A stretch of 64,000 nucleotides of DNA from Euphorbia lathyris (lineage: Eukaryota > Streptophyta > Magnoliopsida > Malpighiales > Euphorbiaceae). The stretch covers positions 73,189,256 through 73,253,255 of the forward strand of contig NC_088911.1 of assembly GCF_963576675.1 (NCBI RefSeq). The letters run 5' to 3'. The translations under genes and the position numbers were made by a program. This document shows, in pieces, positions 1 through 11,273 of this stretch. Every line of letters begins with the position of its first letter. Within the stretch, counting starts at the first letter, position 1. The notes beneath the pieces were generated by a model that did not search any database, was not told the DNA's origin, and saw only the letters and a list, made by a program, of their open reading frames with translations.

Positions 1-1372
1 TAATTCTAAAGATAAAACGGAAATCTATAGTAGTTTTTCCTATTTTCTGAAAATCGTTTTAAAACCGTTTTAGAACTGATATATATATATTTAAAATCGT
101 TTTTATATTTAAATATATATGTTTCAGAAATTGATAGTTTTCTGTTTTGATTATCGAATGAAAATTTGTTTAAAAGTTTGTTTTACCAATTTGTAAATCA
201 AAATGTTAAATGAATTAAAATCAAAATAATTGGGACGTGCATAATTAAAGTTTTGTATAGTTATATTAATCTAAAAATTAATATAAAAGATACGAAACTA
301 TTAGAAGTAAAATTGGATGAAAGTTAATTTGATAAATTAATGTGATTAACATAAATATTACATAAGATAGTTATGTAATCAAGCAATTAAATTTATTTAA
401 TTGAGTCTATGCATGTTTGGAGTTATGGACATATTTGGACCATCTTTTAGTCTTTTGGTATTTTTTGAAATAGGACCTGCGAGTCCTGCCTTTCTACTAT
501 CCATTGTAATTTCTCCTCTCATCTAATTCCCTTCAATTCAATTGAAGTTTTCTTTAGTAGTATAGAAATTAATATGTAATTTCAAGGCGTCATGGAGAAG
601 ACGGAGGACCTAAAGAGAAATATGTAATAGTTAGTATTTCCTTAGGTTTTGCCCTTTTATTCCGTCTCTGGCTCGACGGAATAATTTAGATGATATGTCC
701 ATAACGCCAATGTCTGTGAATGTATGTGTCTGATGTATGCTAAAGCAAATCAAGACTAAGTTAGATTATGAGACCTAAAATAAAATCCCTCATTAAAAAG
801 TTAAGTAAATAAATAAGTTATTAAAATCGGTTGCCCCTCCCTAATATTATAATTCAGCCGACAGTGCTGAGGGCCTTTGGGTTGTTGAGTAAACTCAAGG
901 TCGGGGTCCTTTCGGTAACACCTGAATTATCGAAAATCATTTTTTCATGAATATGGGGTAATACTTAAATTAGATTATGATAATTGGATGAGTAAACTCA
1001 TGTTGTCATAAACTAATGGGCAAGACGGTTGGGATTAATATGAATAGCATATTAGTTACTAATGTGGTTAGTAACCCAATAACCTAGGAATCACATTAAA
1101 GATGTGATTGATTACATGAATCTACCTAATGAATGAGACTAGCTTGTTGAGTAAACTCAAGGCGAAATCTCAGGAGTTAGGATCCTAGCTCACTAAAGGA
1201 TTTGTGAAATTCTTCGAATTAATATGGAGGGCTATTAATTTGGCAAAATAGTGGGAGCAATCTAAAATAAACTAAAAGGCCTATAATTTTAGATTGATAT
1301 ACTTTAAGAAAATGAATGACATACGTTTACTCTTTCTCACTCTCAGGTTTAATTAAACCCACTCTTATAATC
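1..1372 (+). other. Copia-1 leader, non-coding
   Basis: This is AT-rich sequence before the gag ATG at 1373, with no convincing ORF. The near-palindrome TTGAGTAAACTCAA occurs near 874 and 1145, and a GAGTAAACTCA variant lies near 984. The leader is long for a copia element. Part of 1-600 could belong to another element, but no boundary is visible. Confidence 0.5.
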
Positions 1373-2161
1373 ATGACTAAAACCAATCTGCAAAACATTC
1401 TTACTGATAACAAATTGAATGGTTCAAACTTCACCGACTGGTTTCGTAACCTCAAAATTGTTTTGAAGTTCGATAAAATAGGGTATGTACTTGATACATT
1501 GATACCCCCTCTCCCTGCTGATGATGCTCCCATTGAGGAAATTGATGCTTACCAGAAGCATAAGGCTGATGATGATCATACCGGATGCATCATACTTGCA
1601 TCGATGACACCGGAATTACAAAGGCAACATGAGGAAATGGATGCCTATTCCATCATCATGCACCTAAAGGAATTGTTTGGGAAACAAACCAGGTGCGAAC
1701 GCTACCAGATATCCAAGTTGCTATATCGTAGTAGGATGCAAGAGGGCACATCTGTCATGACACATTGTGTCAAGATGATTGGCTACATTACCAAACTTTC
1801 TAGTATTGGATTTGTGATGGATAACGAATTAAGCGTAGACTTAATTCTTCAATCCCTCCCAGAGAGTTATTCACAGTTCATCATGAACTATCAGATGAAT
1901 GACTTGCAAACCTCTCTTGAAGAGCTTGCAAATATGCTCAAGTCAGTTGAGCACAATATGAAGAAAGACAAAGCCATACCGGCTCTTGTCATAGAGGGAT
2001 CAAAGAAGAGGAAAGGGAATTCTCCCAATCCTAAATATCCCAAGAAAGGTAAGAAAGCCGTGCCCGATAAAACTAAGGGAAAGGAAGTGATGAAGCCCAA
2101 AGGAGAGTGCCACTTCTGTGGTAAAGATGGGCATTGGAAAAGAAACTGTTGGTGTACCTAG
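1373..2161 (+). pseudogene. Copia-1 gag (capsid and zinc knuckle)
   Basis: About 262 codons from ATG 1373; an upstream start at 1316 is in frame, but 1373 begins the typical copia gag N-terminus (MTKTNLQNIL, then the W-F-R-N-L-K-I-V-L segment). The capsid-type helical region is followed by a Lys-rich linker and one CCHC knuckle, C-x2-C-x4-H-x4-C (CHFCGKDGHWKRNC, near residues 246-259). The frame then stops at 2159-2161, where Copia-2 continues uninterrupted into protease, so a frameshift has split gag from pol. The product would have packaged element RNA in cytoplasmic particles. Confidence 0.85.
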
Positions 2162-3773
2162 CCTTCCTCAAAAGGGGAAGAAGCTGGGACTTCAACATCT
2201 GGTATGTTTTATATTGAAATTTCACAGTCTGAATCTTTTGGTACTTGATACCGGATGTAGCCTGAGGATATTCCAGGAATATCTAGAAATATTATTTCTA
2301 TTAGCCGCCTTGTTGATGACGGTTTTTCATATTTCAATAAAAGACAAACGTTGCGATTTTTATAGAGATTCGATCTTCTATTTTTCAGGAATATCACAAA
2401 ATGGGATTTATGTGTTGGATGACAAAATTCCTATTTTTGCAATTGATACCAAAAGACATAAGCTAGATAATTCAACTTACTTGTGGCATTGTCGTTTAGG
2501 CCATATAAACAAGAGACGCATGCTAAAGCTACATTCAGATGGGCTTATAGATCCAATCGATCCTGAATCATTGGAAACATGCGAATCATGTTTAAAAGGT
2601 AAAATGACAAAGACACCCTTTAGCAATAAAGGTGAGAGTGTATCAGACACTCTAGGACTCATTCATTCAGATGTATGCGGTCCTATGTCAGCCCAAGCAA
2701 GAGGAGGATTCAGATTCTTCATAAGCTTCATAGATGACCATACCCGATATGGTTACATCTACTTGATGAAGCACAAATCAGAAGCTTTTGAGAAATTCAA
2801 ATGCTTCAAGAATGAACTAGAAAATCAATTAGGAAAGAAAATAAAGACGCTTCGATCTGATCGAGGTGGCGAATATCTTTCAGATGATTTTCTGAATTAT
2901 CTAACTGAATGTGGGATATGCTCACAATGGACACCTCCCTATACACCACAAGACAATGGTGTATCCGAGAGGAGAAACCGTACCCTACTAGATATGGTAC
3001 GATCCATGATGAGCATGGCCTTACTTCCAAAGACGTTCTGGGGCTATGCCTTAGAAACTGCCCTCTTCACCCTAAATCAAGTACCAACTAAATCCGCTAG
3101 TTACACACCATATGAATTGTTCGTTGGTAGGAAACCCGTGTTCTCATTCATGAGAGTATGGGGTTGTTCAGCATTTGTCAAGCGCATTGCGTCCGACAAA
3201 CTAGATTCGAAATCTGACAAATGTTTCTTCATTGGATACCCTAAGGAAACTGTGGGATATTACTTCTATCATCCAGATGATCAAAAAGTGATAGTATCCA
3301 AACATGCAACCTTCTTAGAGAAAGAGTTTCTCGAAGAAACACAAAAGGGAAGCATGATTGAACTTGACGAGGTTCAAGAAGAAGAAACACCGACTGAAAC
3401 AACAGAGGCGGTTGAGGTACCCGAAGGAGTCCCATTAGATGAGACTCCAGTGCCACCTATTCGTAGATCACAAAGAGTTCGTGAACTCCCAGTTAGATAT
3501 GGTTTTCTAGTGGGAGATGATAATGAGGTTCCCGTGTTAGACGACGAACCCGAAAACTACGAAGAGGCTCTTACTAGTCCAAATTCTAAAGCATGGCTTG
3601 AGGCCATGGATTCTGAAATGGATTCCATGTATACTAACCAAGTGTGGACTTTGGTTGATCCACCCGAAGGGATAATACCCATTGGGTGCAGGTGGATCTT
3701 CAAAAAGAAGACAGACATGGATGGAAATGTTAGCACCTACAAAGATAGGTTAGTAGCGAAAGGATATCGTTAG
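2118..3773 (+). pseudogene. Copia-1 pol part 1: protease remnant, integrase, start of RT
   Basis: The protease motif LDTGC is present, but against Copia-2 some 50 or more codons after it are missing and the following stretch is out of frame. Protease is therefore destroyed. Next come the pre-integrase zinc region (HCRLGH ... CESC) and an integrase core with the expected acidic residues (HSDVCGP, RSDRGGEY, and the E of ERRNRT). The copia-type RT N-terminus follows (CRWIFKKK). The frame ends at an in-frame TAG at 3771-3773, where Copia-2 has a glutamine codon. Integrase would insert the cDNA into the host chromosome, but this copy cannot make the polyprotein. Confidence 0.85.
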
Positions 3774-4355
3774 AAGCAAGGAATTGATTATGACGAAACT
3801 TTCTCTCCTGTGGCTATGTCCAAATCAATCAGAATCATGCTTGCAATTGCCGCTCACTACGATTATGAGATTTGGCAAATGGATGTGAAAACAGCTTTCC
3901 TAAACGGAAACCTGCTTGAGGATGTATATATGATGCAGCCTGAAGGTTTCATATCGAAGGATGCAAATAAAGTTTGCAAACTTCAGAGATCCATTTATGG
4001 ACTCAAGCAAGCATCTAGAAGCTGGAATAAGCGTTTTGACGAAACCATAAAACAATTTGGTTTTGAACAAAATTGCGAAGAAGCTTGCATTTATAAGAAA
4101 GCAAGTGGGAGCTCTATAGCATTTCTCATACTATATGTGGACGATATATTATTAATGGGAAATGACGTTGCTCTCTTACAGTCAGTGAAAGTATGGTTAT
4201 CTGGTAACTTCTCAATGAAAGACCTTGGTGAAGCAGCTTATATACTTGGTATAAAGATCTATAGAGATAGATCGAGAAGACTGCTTGGTCTTTCACAGGC
4301 TACATACATTGAAAAGGTGCTAAATCGGTTTAGCATGCTTGAATTGAAATGGTAA
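3774..4355 (+). pseudogene. Copia-1 pol part 2: reverse transcriptase core
   Basis: Same frame as the segment before the TAG at 3771-3773. It contains the copia RT signature: FSPVAMSKSIR, then QMDVKTAFLNG, GLKQASRSW, and the catalytic YVDD box (LYVDDILLMGND). A small indel near 4350 relative to Copia-2 shifts the frame and gives a stop at 4353-4355. This domain would copy element RNA into DNA inside the particle. It is non-functional here because of the flanking breaks. Confidence 0.85.
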
Positions 4356-5117
4356 CTTACCCATGTTACATGGAGTAAAGTTAAACAATCATCAATGTCC
4401 TAAAACCGATGATGATAAACGACGCATAGCTGTAGTCCCGTACGCCAGCGCAATCGGTTCGATTATGTATGTTATGCTATGCACTAGACCTGACGTAGCG
4501 TTCACGTTATCTGTAACGAGTCGTTACCAATGGAATTCGGAAGACGAGCATTGGATTGCCGTCAAGAACATTCATAAGTACTTGAGAAGAACTAAAGATA
4601 TGTTCCTAGTGTACGGAGAAGGTGATCTGAAAATAGAAGGATTTTTAGACGCAAGTCATCTCACAGATGAGAATGATTATAAATCCCAATCAGGATACCT
4701 GTTTATCTTGAATGGGGGCACGGTCAGTTGGAAGAGTTCCAAGCAGGGAAGCGTAGCTTTCTCTACGACCGAGTCAGAGTATATCGCAGCTGCGGAAGCA
4801 GCAAAGGAAGCGGTTTGGATTAGAAAGTTCATTACAGAACTAGGTGTGGTGCCTGACATTGTCAATCCCATTACACTGTACTGTGATAACAATGGAGCCA
4901 TTTCGCAAGCAAAGGAACCCGGTCTCATAATGCATCCAAGCATTACCTTAAGCGATACCACATCATTAGAGTGATTGTGGCTAGAGGAGATGTGAGAATA
5001 GAAAGAGTACCTACAGAGGACAACGTTGCAGATCCGTTAGCAAAGCCTTTAACCCAGAGAATACATGATCGTCATTTAACTTCTACTGGGATAAGTTTTA
5101 GAAACAATTGGCTTTAG
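4356..5117 (+). pseudogene. Copia-1 pol part 3: RT end and RNase H
   Basis: Reading resumes in another frame at 4363 (HGVKL...). It contains the copia RNase H markers: the YASAIGS and CTRPDVA segment, the SESEYIAAAEAAKEAVW-type helix (here TESEYIAAAE) and LYCDNNGAI. A second frameshift near 4920-4950 ends this frame at 4974. The natural C-terminus (ADPLAKPL ... RNNWL) is readable in the other frame to the stop at 5115-5117. RNase H would remove the RNA strand during reverse transcription. Confidence 0.82.
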
Positions 5118-5120
5118 TCC

Positions 5121-5131
5121 AAGTGGGAGTA
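5121..5131 (+). promoter_or_regulatory. Copia-1 polypurine tract
   Basis: AAGTGGGAGTA lies directly before the TG of the 3' LTR and just after the pol stop. This is the plus-strand primer position in copia elements. Copia-2 has the same tract on the minus strand at 51026-51036. Confidence 0.8.
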
Positions 5132-5234
5132 TGTTGGGGTTTAGTGTCCTATAGACAATTGTTCTAGGATACAAACTTAATGTAAATGAATTGTTCTTTA
5201 TATCATTTGTTTAATGAGATATATGTTTTATAAC

Positions 5235-5242
5235 TATATAAA
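5235..5242 (+). promoter_or_regulatory. TATA box of Copia-1 LTR
   Basis: TATATAAA, about 100 bp into the LTR; Copia-2 has the same box on the minus strand at 50915-50922. This is the expected place for the copia LTR promoter. No hairpin array is seen upstream of it. Confidence 0.6.
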
Positions 5243-5703
5243 GGCAATCCCTTTTAAGCACTAAATAAAGTCTAATAAAAGGAAATCCGTAAGTTTATTT
5301 AAAGTGATTATAAAGTGTTCATACAAGCATGAAGTGAGACAAAACTTTATAGTAAACTGATAAACTTAAAACCACCCCAAGTCAAGTGATATGTTTGGGA
5401 TTGACATATCACTGTTGAGACTTGTATGTAACAATGTCTTCTGTCCGACAGAAAGCTGATCTCACAAGCTTCATATATACAGATATCTGGACAGTTACAT
5501 AGATCCGATGAAACGTTGTTCATTAGAATTGGGGATCCGATTTGAGATAACAGGATGGGTAGATTCATCCTTGTCACCTGTTCATCTCATTGGTATTAAT
5601 AGGTATAACTAATCCTCAGACTCAAAGGAATATTAATTGGTATTCTGGATTACGGAATGTGATGCTTTGACTCTGGTGTAACACGATCCTTAACAGAGAT
5701 GAC

Positions 5704-7348
5704 TGATAGCTCCCATTTATATAGGGTTTTTAGGATTAATTTAGTTTGTTTTCCCTTTGTTTCTATTTAATTTCAGTATCGTTTTATTACTTTTTAGTTA
5801 AAATTAGTAATTTCCTTTATTTATAGTATTTTCGGTGTTTTCAGGGATTTTCAGGGACCTTTCGTGCATTTCCGAACCAGACCCAAGCCTATTGGAGCAT
5901 TTTCGGATTATTCAGGGACCGTCAGAGCACTTTTGGGATTCATCAGGGACCATTAGAGCACTTTTCGGAAGCCCAGGGACCTAAATAGATAAAAGCCGGA
6001 GCAAAATCGCCCCTTTTTGGACCTATCTCGGCGAGACAATACCTGTCTCGTCGAGACAGGCCCTCGTCTCGTCGAGACACTCCTTGTCTCGACGAGACGA
6101 GGTGGGGCAAGGCGCACCAGCGCCTTCCCCCTTGCTGGAATGCGCGGATTTGGGCCTAAAAGCCCATTTAAACACTTTGTAAATATCCCGTTTTACCCTT
6201 GAGGCATTAGGGTTTCCTCCCTAACTTTATAAATAGGGAGCTAAACCTAATCCTGGGGGGGGGGGGATTAGCCATTCAATAAATTGGAGAGCCGCTAGGG
6301 CTTTCTCTCCTCCACAATGTAGATTTAGCTTTTATTTCAGTTTTATTTTCATGTTTCTAGATTAGGTTTATTTCAGTTTTTATTTTCTTTTGTCAAGAAC
6401 GATTGATGGGAGAAGCTCCGCATCTTCTATTTTTATAATTGGAATCGGCAAAACTGGTTTTGGATTTCTATCTCTTTCCCTTTCATTTTTTGCGATTATA
6501 TTCAATTGAAGCTTTTTCCATTGTTCCTATTTTCCTATTGCTATGATTGGTTTGTCTATGAACTGATCTCCATCCAATTTGGGATGGGGATGAAATTGAT
6601 TGTATGAATATGTATGATTAGGGATCTAGGACCTTTGATTGATTAGTTTATGCATGCTTAATGCCTAGAAATTGTTAGGAACATGATTTATGCTAGAATG
6701 AACATTGATAATGATCAACTAGCCTGTTTATGTATATAATGTGCTTAATGCCTGTGACCCTGACATTAAATAGGATTATAGATAGATGAGAACCTGACCA
6801 TGGAATCGTCTATACCGAAATTGTGTAAATCTGACTTCGCTAGAGACCACTAGGAATGAGGCTTCGTTGTTGGGCTACGGCTTTAGCCTTAGTTGTCAAT
6901 AAACCTAATGCTTTGCATGACCTAGGGTATATGCCTAATCAAGCCGTCACCCGAATGCATGTGAATAGGTTAGACAAATCCCGTACAAATTTGTCTTTCA
7001 CTTAGGACAATTACCTTCAATCATTGGTAAAACATAAATCTGAACTCCCTAAACCCATACATAGGATTTAATCAAAGGATTCCTCAACCTATATTGTGCC
7101 ATCCGTCAATTCACCTTCTACCCTGTCAATTGTTCACTTTATTTTGTTATCTTTATTGCTTTCAATTAGTTAATTAGTTATCAAAAAACCCAACTTTTAT
7201 CCAACCCTCTAAACAATTAGATCATTCTAGGTAGATTTGCTAGTTATAACGAATAGTGTTTGTGGTTCGATCTCGTGCTTAGCACAATATTACTTGTTGC
7301 GATAGGATACACTTGTCCTATTAAATGCTATATACTTTACGAGCATCA
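5704..7348 (+). repeat. LARD 5' LTR
   Basis: Runs TGATAGCTCCC to CGAGCATCA. It contains four TCTCGNCGAGA palindromes, a TATA box and a G-run. A short arginine-rich ORF over the palindromes is only a reading of the repeats. Confidence 0.9.
6026..6266 (+). promoter_or_regulatory. LARD promoter: four palindromes, TATA, G12 run
   Basis: Palindromes lie at 6026-6036, 6042-6060 (CCTGTCTCG/CGAGACAGG arms around one base), 6066-6078 and 6086-6098. The TATA box TATAAATA is at 6228-6235, 129 bp after the last palindrome. A run of 12 G at 6255-6266 starts 27 nt after the start of TATA, where transcription would be expected to begin. Confidence 0.65.
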
Positions 7349-7600
7349 AGTTTTTGGCGCCGTTGCCGGGGACTATTTTGTTTATAATTAGATTAAATTT
7401 GCCTAGACCAATGTGTTTATAATTAGATTATATTTCAAAATACCCGACAACAACACCATCAAGTTTTTGGCGCCGTTGCCGGGGACTATTTTGATTATAA
7501 TTAGATTAAATTTGCTTGGAACTATTTTATTTATAATTAGATTATATTTCGAAATACCCGACAACAACACCATCAAGTGTTGCCGGGGACTATTTCATTT
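7349..7600 (+). repeat. LARD primer-binding site, tandemly repeated
   Basis: The first site (7355-7372, TGGCGCCGTTGCCGGGGA) matches the 3' end of plant tRNA-Asp. A unit of about 113 bp carrying it is repeated: a second full site at 7468-7485, then a third truncated copy from about 7574 that keeps only the GTTGCCGGGG part. Only the first lies next to the LTR end and should prime minus-strand synthesis. Confidence 0.8.
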
Positions 7601-9584
7601 ATAATCTGTGTAAATTGAATAGGTTGAAACAATTGTTTAGATTTGTATATAAAAAAATTTTTTTTTTTTGGGTTTTTCGTGTCGTCTCGTCGAGACACCT
7701 GGCTGTCTCGACGAGACACATAAAAAAAAAAAAATTCCGTGTCGTCTCGGCGAGACACTGTTCATCTCGCCGAGACGGACACGAAAAAAAAAATATTAAA
7801 AAAAAAATTTAAACGTTTTTTTTTTCTTTTCTGTTTCTTTCTCTATTCTTATGTTTGTTTTCTTTTTTTTTTCTATTGGCAGAACCGTCTAATCGGAATA
7901 CTCACCGACGCCGGATTGATTTTCAGGACTGCAGCTTGGAATTGAAAATGTAGCATCGGAAATTCGGGGTTGGATTGACAAGCCACCCCTGAGGGAGTTT
8001 TTCTATCCTATTTCTTTTCTGCACTTTATGTTTTACTTTTATGTAATGATGGAAGTAAATGCATGTTGTAAGTGTGGGGAGGAGATACTAGGATATGATG
8101 ATTTTTGATTCTGTCATTTGCATGTTTTTAATTTCTTTTTGTTTTTCTATATTAGGTTGCATGTTTTTGTTTTAATTTTAGGATTTCATGCTTTTTGTTT
8201 TTGTTTGCTTTTTAATTCTAGGAATAAAAAGAATCCCAAACAGTTGAATTTGATACATTTAGCTAACCCGACAATACAGTTGACAATGCGCTTAAAAATT
8301 TGCACATTCTAAATGAAATTTATGCATGCGAAAAATATTGAACAACGTTTGAGTCTCCAAAGAGTATTATTTGCCTAAAATTGACATGGAACGGAACGTT
8401 AGTTGAGGCTATGATTGATACAAATAACCCTTCAATTGTGAGTTAGAGCCATAAAGATCAATATTTTAGACTCATGATTAGGAACAATTGATCTCTTAGG
8501 TGTGGGATTACATTTATTGTCTTTGTGCTCATAGGAATTGCATCCAATACTGGTTGAATTTTGTGTTTTTATTAAACTTGAAATGATTAGGCAACCTAGG
8601 TGTAGCCCTTTGTGAAATTTAGCCTATTTCTTTGTTTAGCCAAAATCCCTTAACAATTCCCCTAGATAAGCCTCTTTGAGCCTTTTATCCCTTTCTTTGA
8701 TCAACCCTGTTACAAACCTTAGCCTTCTTAAATATCCTTTCTCACCCAAGTTAATTGACTCAATTTAGTTTTGATGAATCCTTAGACACACCTATCTTTC
8801 AATTTCCCGCTAGCAATCATTAAAAGGTTGTAATTTTAATAGAAGAAGCAACCTTTACCCAATTGAATTTCACTATTTTTCCCCTCTATTCAAAGAAAAA
8901 AATAAATGGTTAAAAACCAAATTAAAAAAAAAAGAAAAAAAAATAATAGAGGAAAGGATAAAAGAAGTGTTTATATTTTAGTTGCTTCCCGAATTCACAA
9001 ACACAACCTTGAGCTTAAACCTTCTTATAACGGATAACGTGTCCCTTTTGGATTCTGACTTGCTTGAGGACAAGCAAGATTTTAAGTGTGGGGAGGTGGT
9101 TTATAGCTCCCTAAATGCGAAAAATGTGTCCTTTTTGCAAAATTTTTAACTATTTGAGTCATTAACTTTTTGCCTATAAATTCTCTTTTTCCTACCCTAA
9201 ACCTTTAGCCAATGTTACAACCCTTTAAAGACCTATGATTTTGTTTAATTTTAATGCATTAATTTTGACCGGATGGATGATGCAATCCCAATGTGACCAC
9301 TTTGTGCAATTAAATGTAGAGCGTTTACAAAAAAAAAAAAATTTCACCCAAACACTTGAGCGTTAGAGTGACCACTTGTGAGCTATCAATTTTAGTCATT
9401 TTCTTTCGTTTTCATGAAGTGTTGATTGATAAAACCAATTAATCAGTTTTAGAGACTCGCCTGAGGTTCATTATATTTTTAATTGCAAAATGAGTAGTCT
9501 GAACTGTTGTGAATAATAAAGTGTAGTAGATTCTTGTTTTTGTAAGGGAGCTATTTGTTGATTTTTCTCTGTTTTGAATTCTGT
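7601..9584 (+). other. LARD internal region, non-coding
   Basis: There is no ORF resembling gag or pol. Four more TCTCGNCGAGA palindromes lie at 7685-7695, 7706-7716, 7745-7755 and 7764-7774. Polypurine-like AAGTGTGGGGA copies lie near 8077 and 9085. The latter follows a hairpin at 9059-9078 (CTTGCTT/AAGCAAG) and precedes TTATAGCTCCC, so it looks like a second, internal copy of the 3' end signal. The rest is AT-rich. Confidence 0.7.
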
Positions 9585-9622
9585 CTTGCTTGGGGACAAG
9601 CAAGATTCAAGTGTGGGGATGT
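9585..9622 (+). promoter_or_regulatory. LARD pre-PPT hairpin and polypurine tract
   Basis: The stem CTTGCTT/AAGCAAG with a 6-nt loop (9585-9604) is followed by AAGTGTGGGGATG just before the 3' LTR. The Athila elements have a shorter version of the same arrangement. Confidence 0.65.
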
Positions 9623-11273
9623 TGGTAGCTCCCATTTATATAGGGTTTTTAGGATTAATTTAGTTTGTTTTCCCTTTGTTTCTATTTAATTTCAGTATCG
9701 TTTTATTACTTTTTAGTTAAAATTAGTAATTTCCTTTATTTATGGTATTTTCGGTGTTTTCAGGGATTTTCAGGGACCTTTCGTGCATTTTTGAACCAGA
9801 CCCAAGCCTATTAGAGCATTTCCGGATTATTCAGGGACCGTCAGAGCACTTTTGGGATTCATCAGGGACCATTAGAGCACTTTTCGGAAGCCCATGGACC
9901 TAAACAGATAAAAGCCGAAGCAAAATCGCCCCTTTTTGGACCTATCTCGGCGAGACAATACCTGTCTCGTCGAGACAGGCCCTCGTCTCGTCGAGACACT
10001 CCTTGTGTCGACGAGAGGAGGCGGGGCAAGGCGCACCAACGCCTTCCCCCTTGCTGGAATGCGCGGATTTGGGCCTAAAAGCTCATTTAAACACTTTGTA
10101 AATGTCCCGTTTTACCCTTGAGGCATTAGGGTTTCCTCCCTAACTCTATAAATATGGAGCTAAACCTAATCCTTGGGGGGGGGGGGGGGGGATTAGCCAT
10201 TCAATAAATTGGAGAGCCGCTAGGGCTTTCTCTCCTCCACAATGTAGATTTAGCTTTTATTTCAGTTTTATTTTCATGTTTCTAGATTAGGTTTATTTCA
10301 GTTTTTATTTTCTTTTGTCAAGAACGATTGATGGGAGAAGCTCCGCATCTTCTATTTTTATAATTGGAATCGGCAAAACGGGTTTTGGATTTCTATCTCT
10401 TTCCCTTTCATCTTTTGCGATTATATTCAATTGAAGGTTTTTCCATTGTTCCTATTTTCCTATTGCTATGATTGGTTTGTCTATGAACTGATCTCCATCC
10501 AATTTGGGATGGGGATGAAATTGATTGTATGAATATGTATGATTAGGGATCTAGGACCTTTGATTGATTAGTTTATGCATGCTTAATGCCTAGAAATTGT
10601 TAGGAACAGGATTTATGCTAGAATGAACATTGATAATGATCAACTAGCCTGTTTATGTATATAATGTGCTTAATGCCTGTGACCCTGACATTAAATAGGA
10701 TTATAGATAGATGAGAACCTGACCATGGAATCGTCTATACCGAAATTGTGTAAATCTGACTTCGCTAGAGACCACTAGGAATGAGGCTTTGTGGCTGGGC
10801 TACGGCTTTAGCCTTAGTTGTCAATAAACCTAATGCTTTGCATGACCTAGGGTATATGCCTAATCAAGCCGTCACCCGAATGCATGTGAATAGGTTAGAC
10901 AAATCCCGTACAAATTTGTCTTTCACTTAGGACAATTACCTTCAATCATTGGTAAAACATAAATCTGAACTCCCTAAACCCATACATAGGATTTAATCAA
11001 AGGATTCCTCAACCTATATTGTGCCATCCGTCAATTCACCTTCTACCCTGTCAATTGTTTACTTTATTTTGTTATCTTTATTGCTTTCAATTAGTTAATT
11101 AGTTATCAAAAAACCCAACTTTTATCCAACCCTCTAAACAATTAGATCATTCTAGGTAGATTTGCTAGTTATAACGAATAGTCTTTGTGGTTCGATCTCG
11201 TGCTTAGCACAATATTACTTGTTGCGATAGGATACACTTGTCCTATTAAATGCTATATACTTTACGAGCATCA
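9623..11273 (+). repeat. LARD 3' LTR
   Basis: Begins TGGTAGCTCCC, with one change from the 5' LTR start, and ends CGAGCATCA. It is nearly identical to the 5' LTR. The clearest differences are the G-run length and a damaged fourth palindrome. Confidence 0.9.
9945..10191 (+). promoter_or_regulatory. LARD promoter copy in 3' LTR
   Basis: Palindromes start at 9945 and the fourth is mutated. TATAAATA lies at 10147-10154, and the G-run is 17 G long (10175-10191). Confidence 0.6.

Larger units (their letters stand above)
5704..11273 (+). mobile_element. LARD: complete non-coding LTR retrotransposon
   Basis: The element is 5570 bp with LTRs of about 1645 and 1651 bp and a 2.27-kb internal region without gag or pol. 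The 5-bp target duplication ATGAC lies at 5699-5703 and 11274-11278. The uninterrupted site is present in Copia-2. The primer site fits tRNA-Asp, and a polypurine tract sits before the 3' LTR. With no coding capacity it must have been moved by another element. The tRNA-Asp type site and the hairpin before the polypurine tract resemble the Athila elements of this window. Confidence 0.92.

Noticed and set aside
6017..6202. A 61-codon ORF over the LARD palindromes
   Set aside because: Encodes the palindrome repeat itself and lies upstream of the TATA box.
7355..7372. tRNA-Asp gene fragment
   Set aside because: Only the 3' complementary 18 bases are present, next to an LTR end; it is a primer-binding site.
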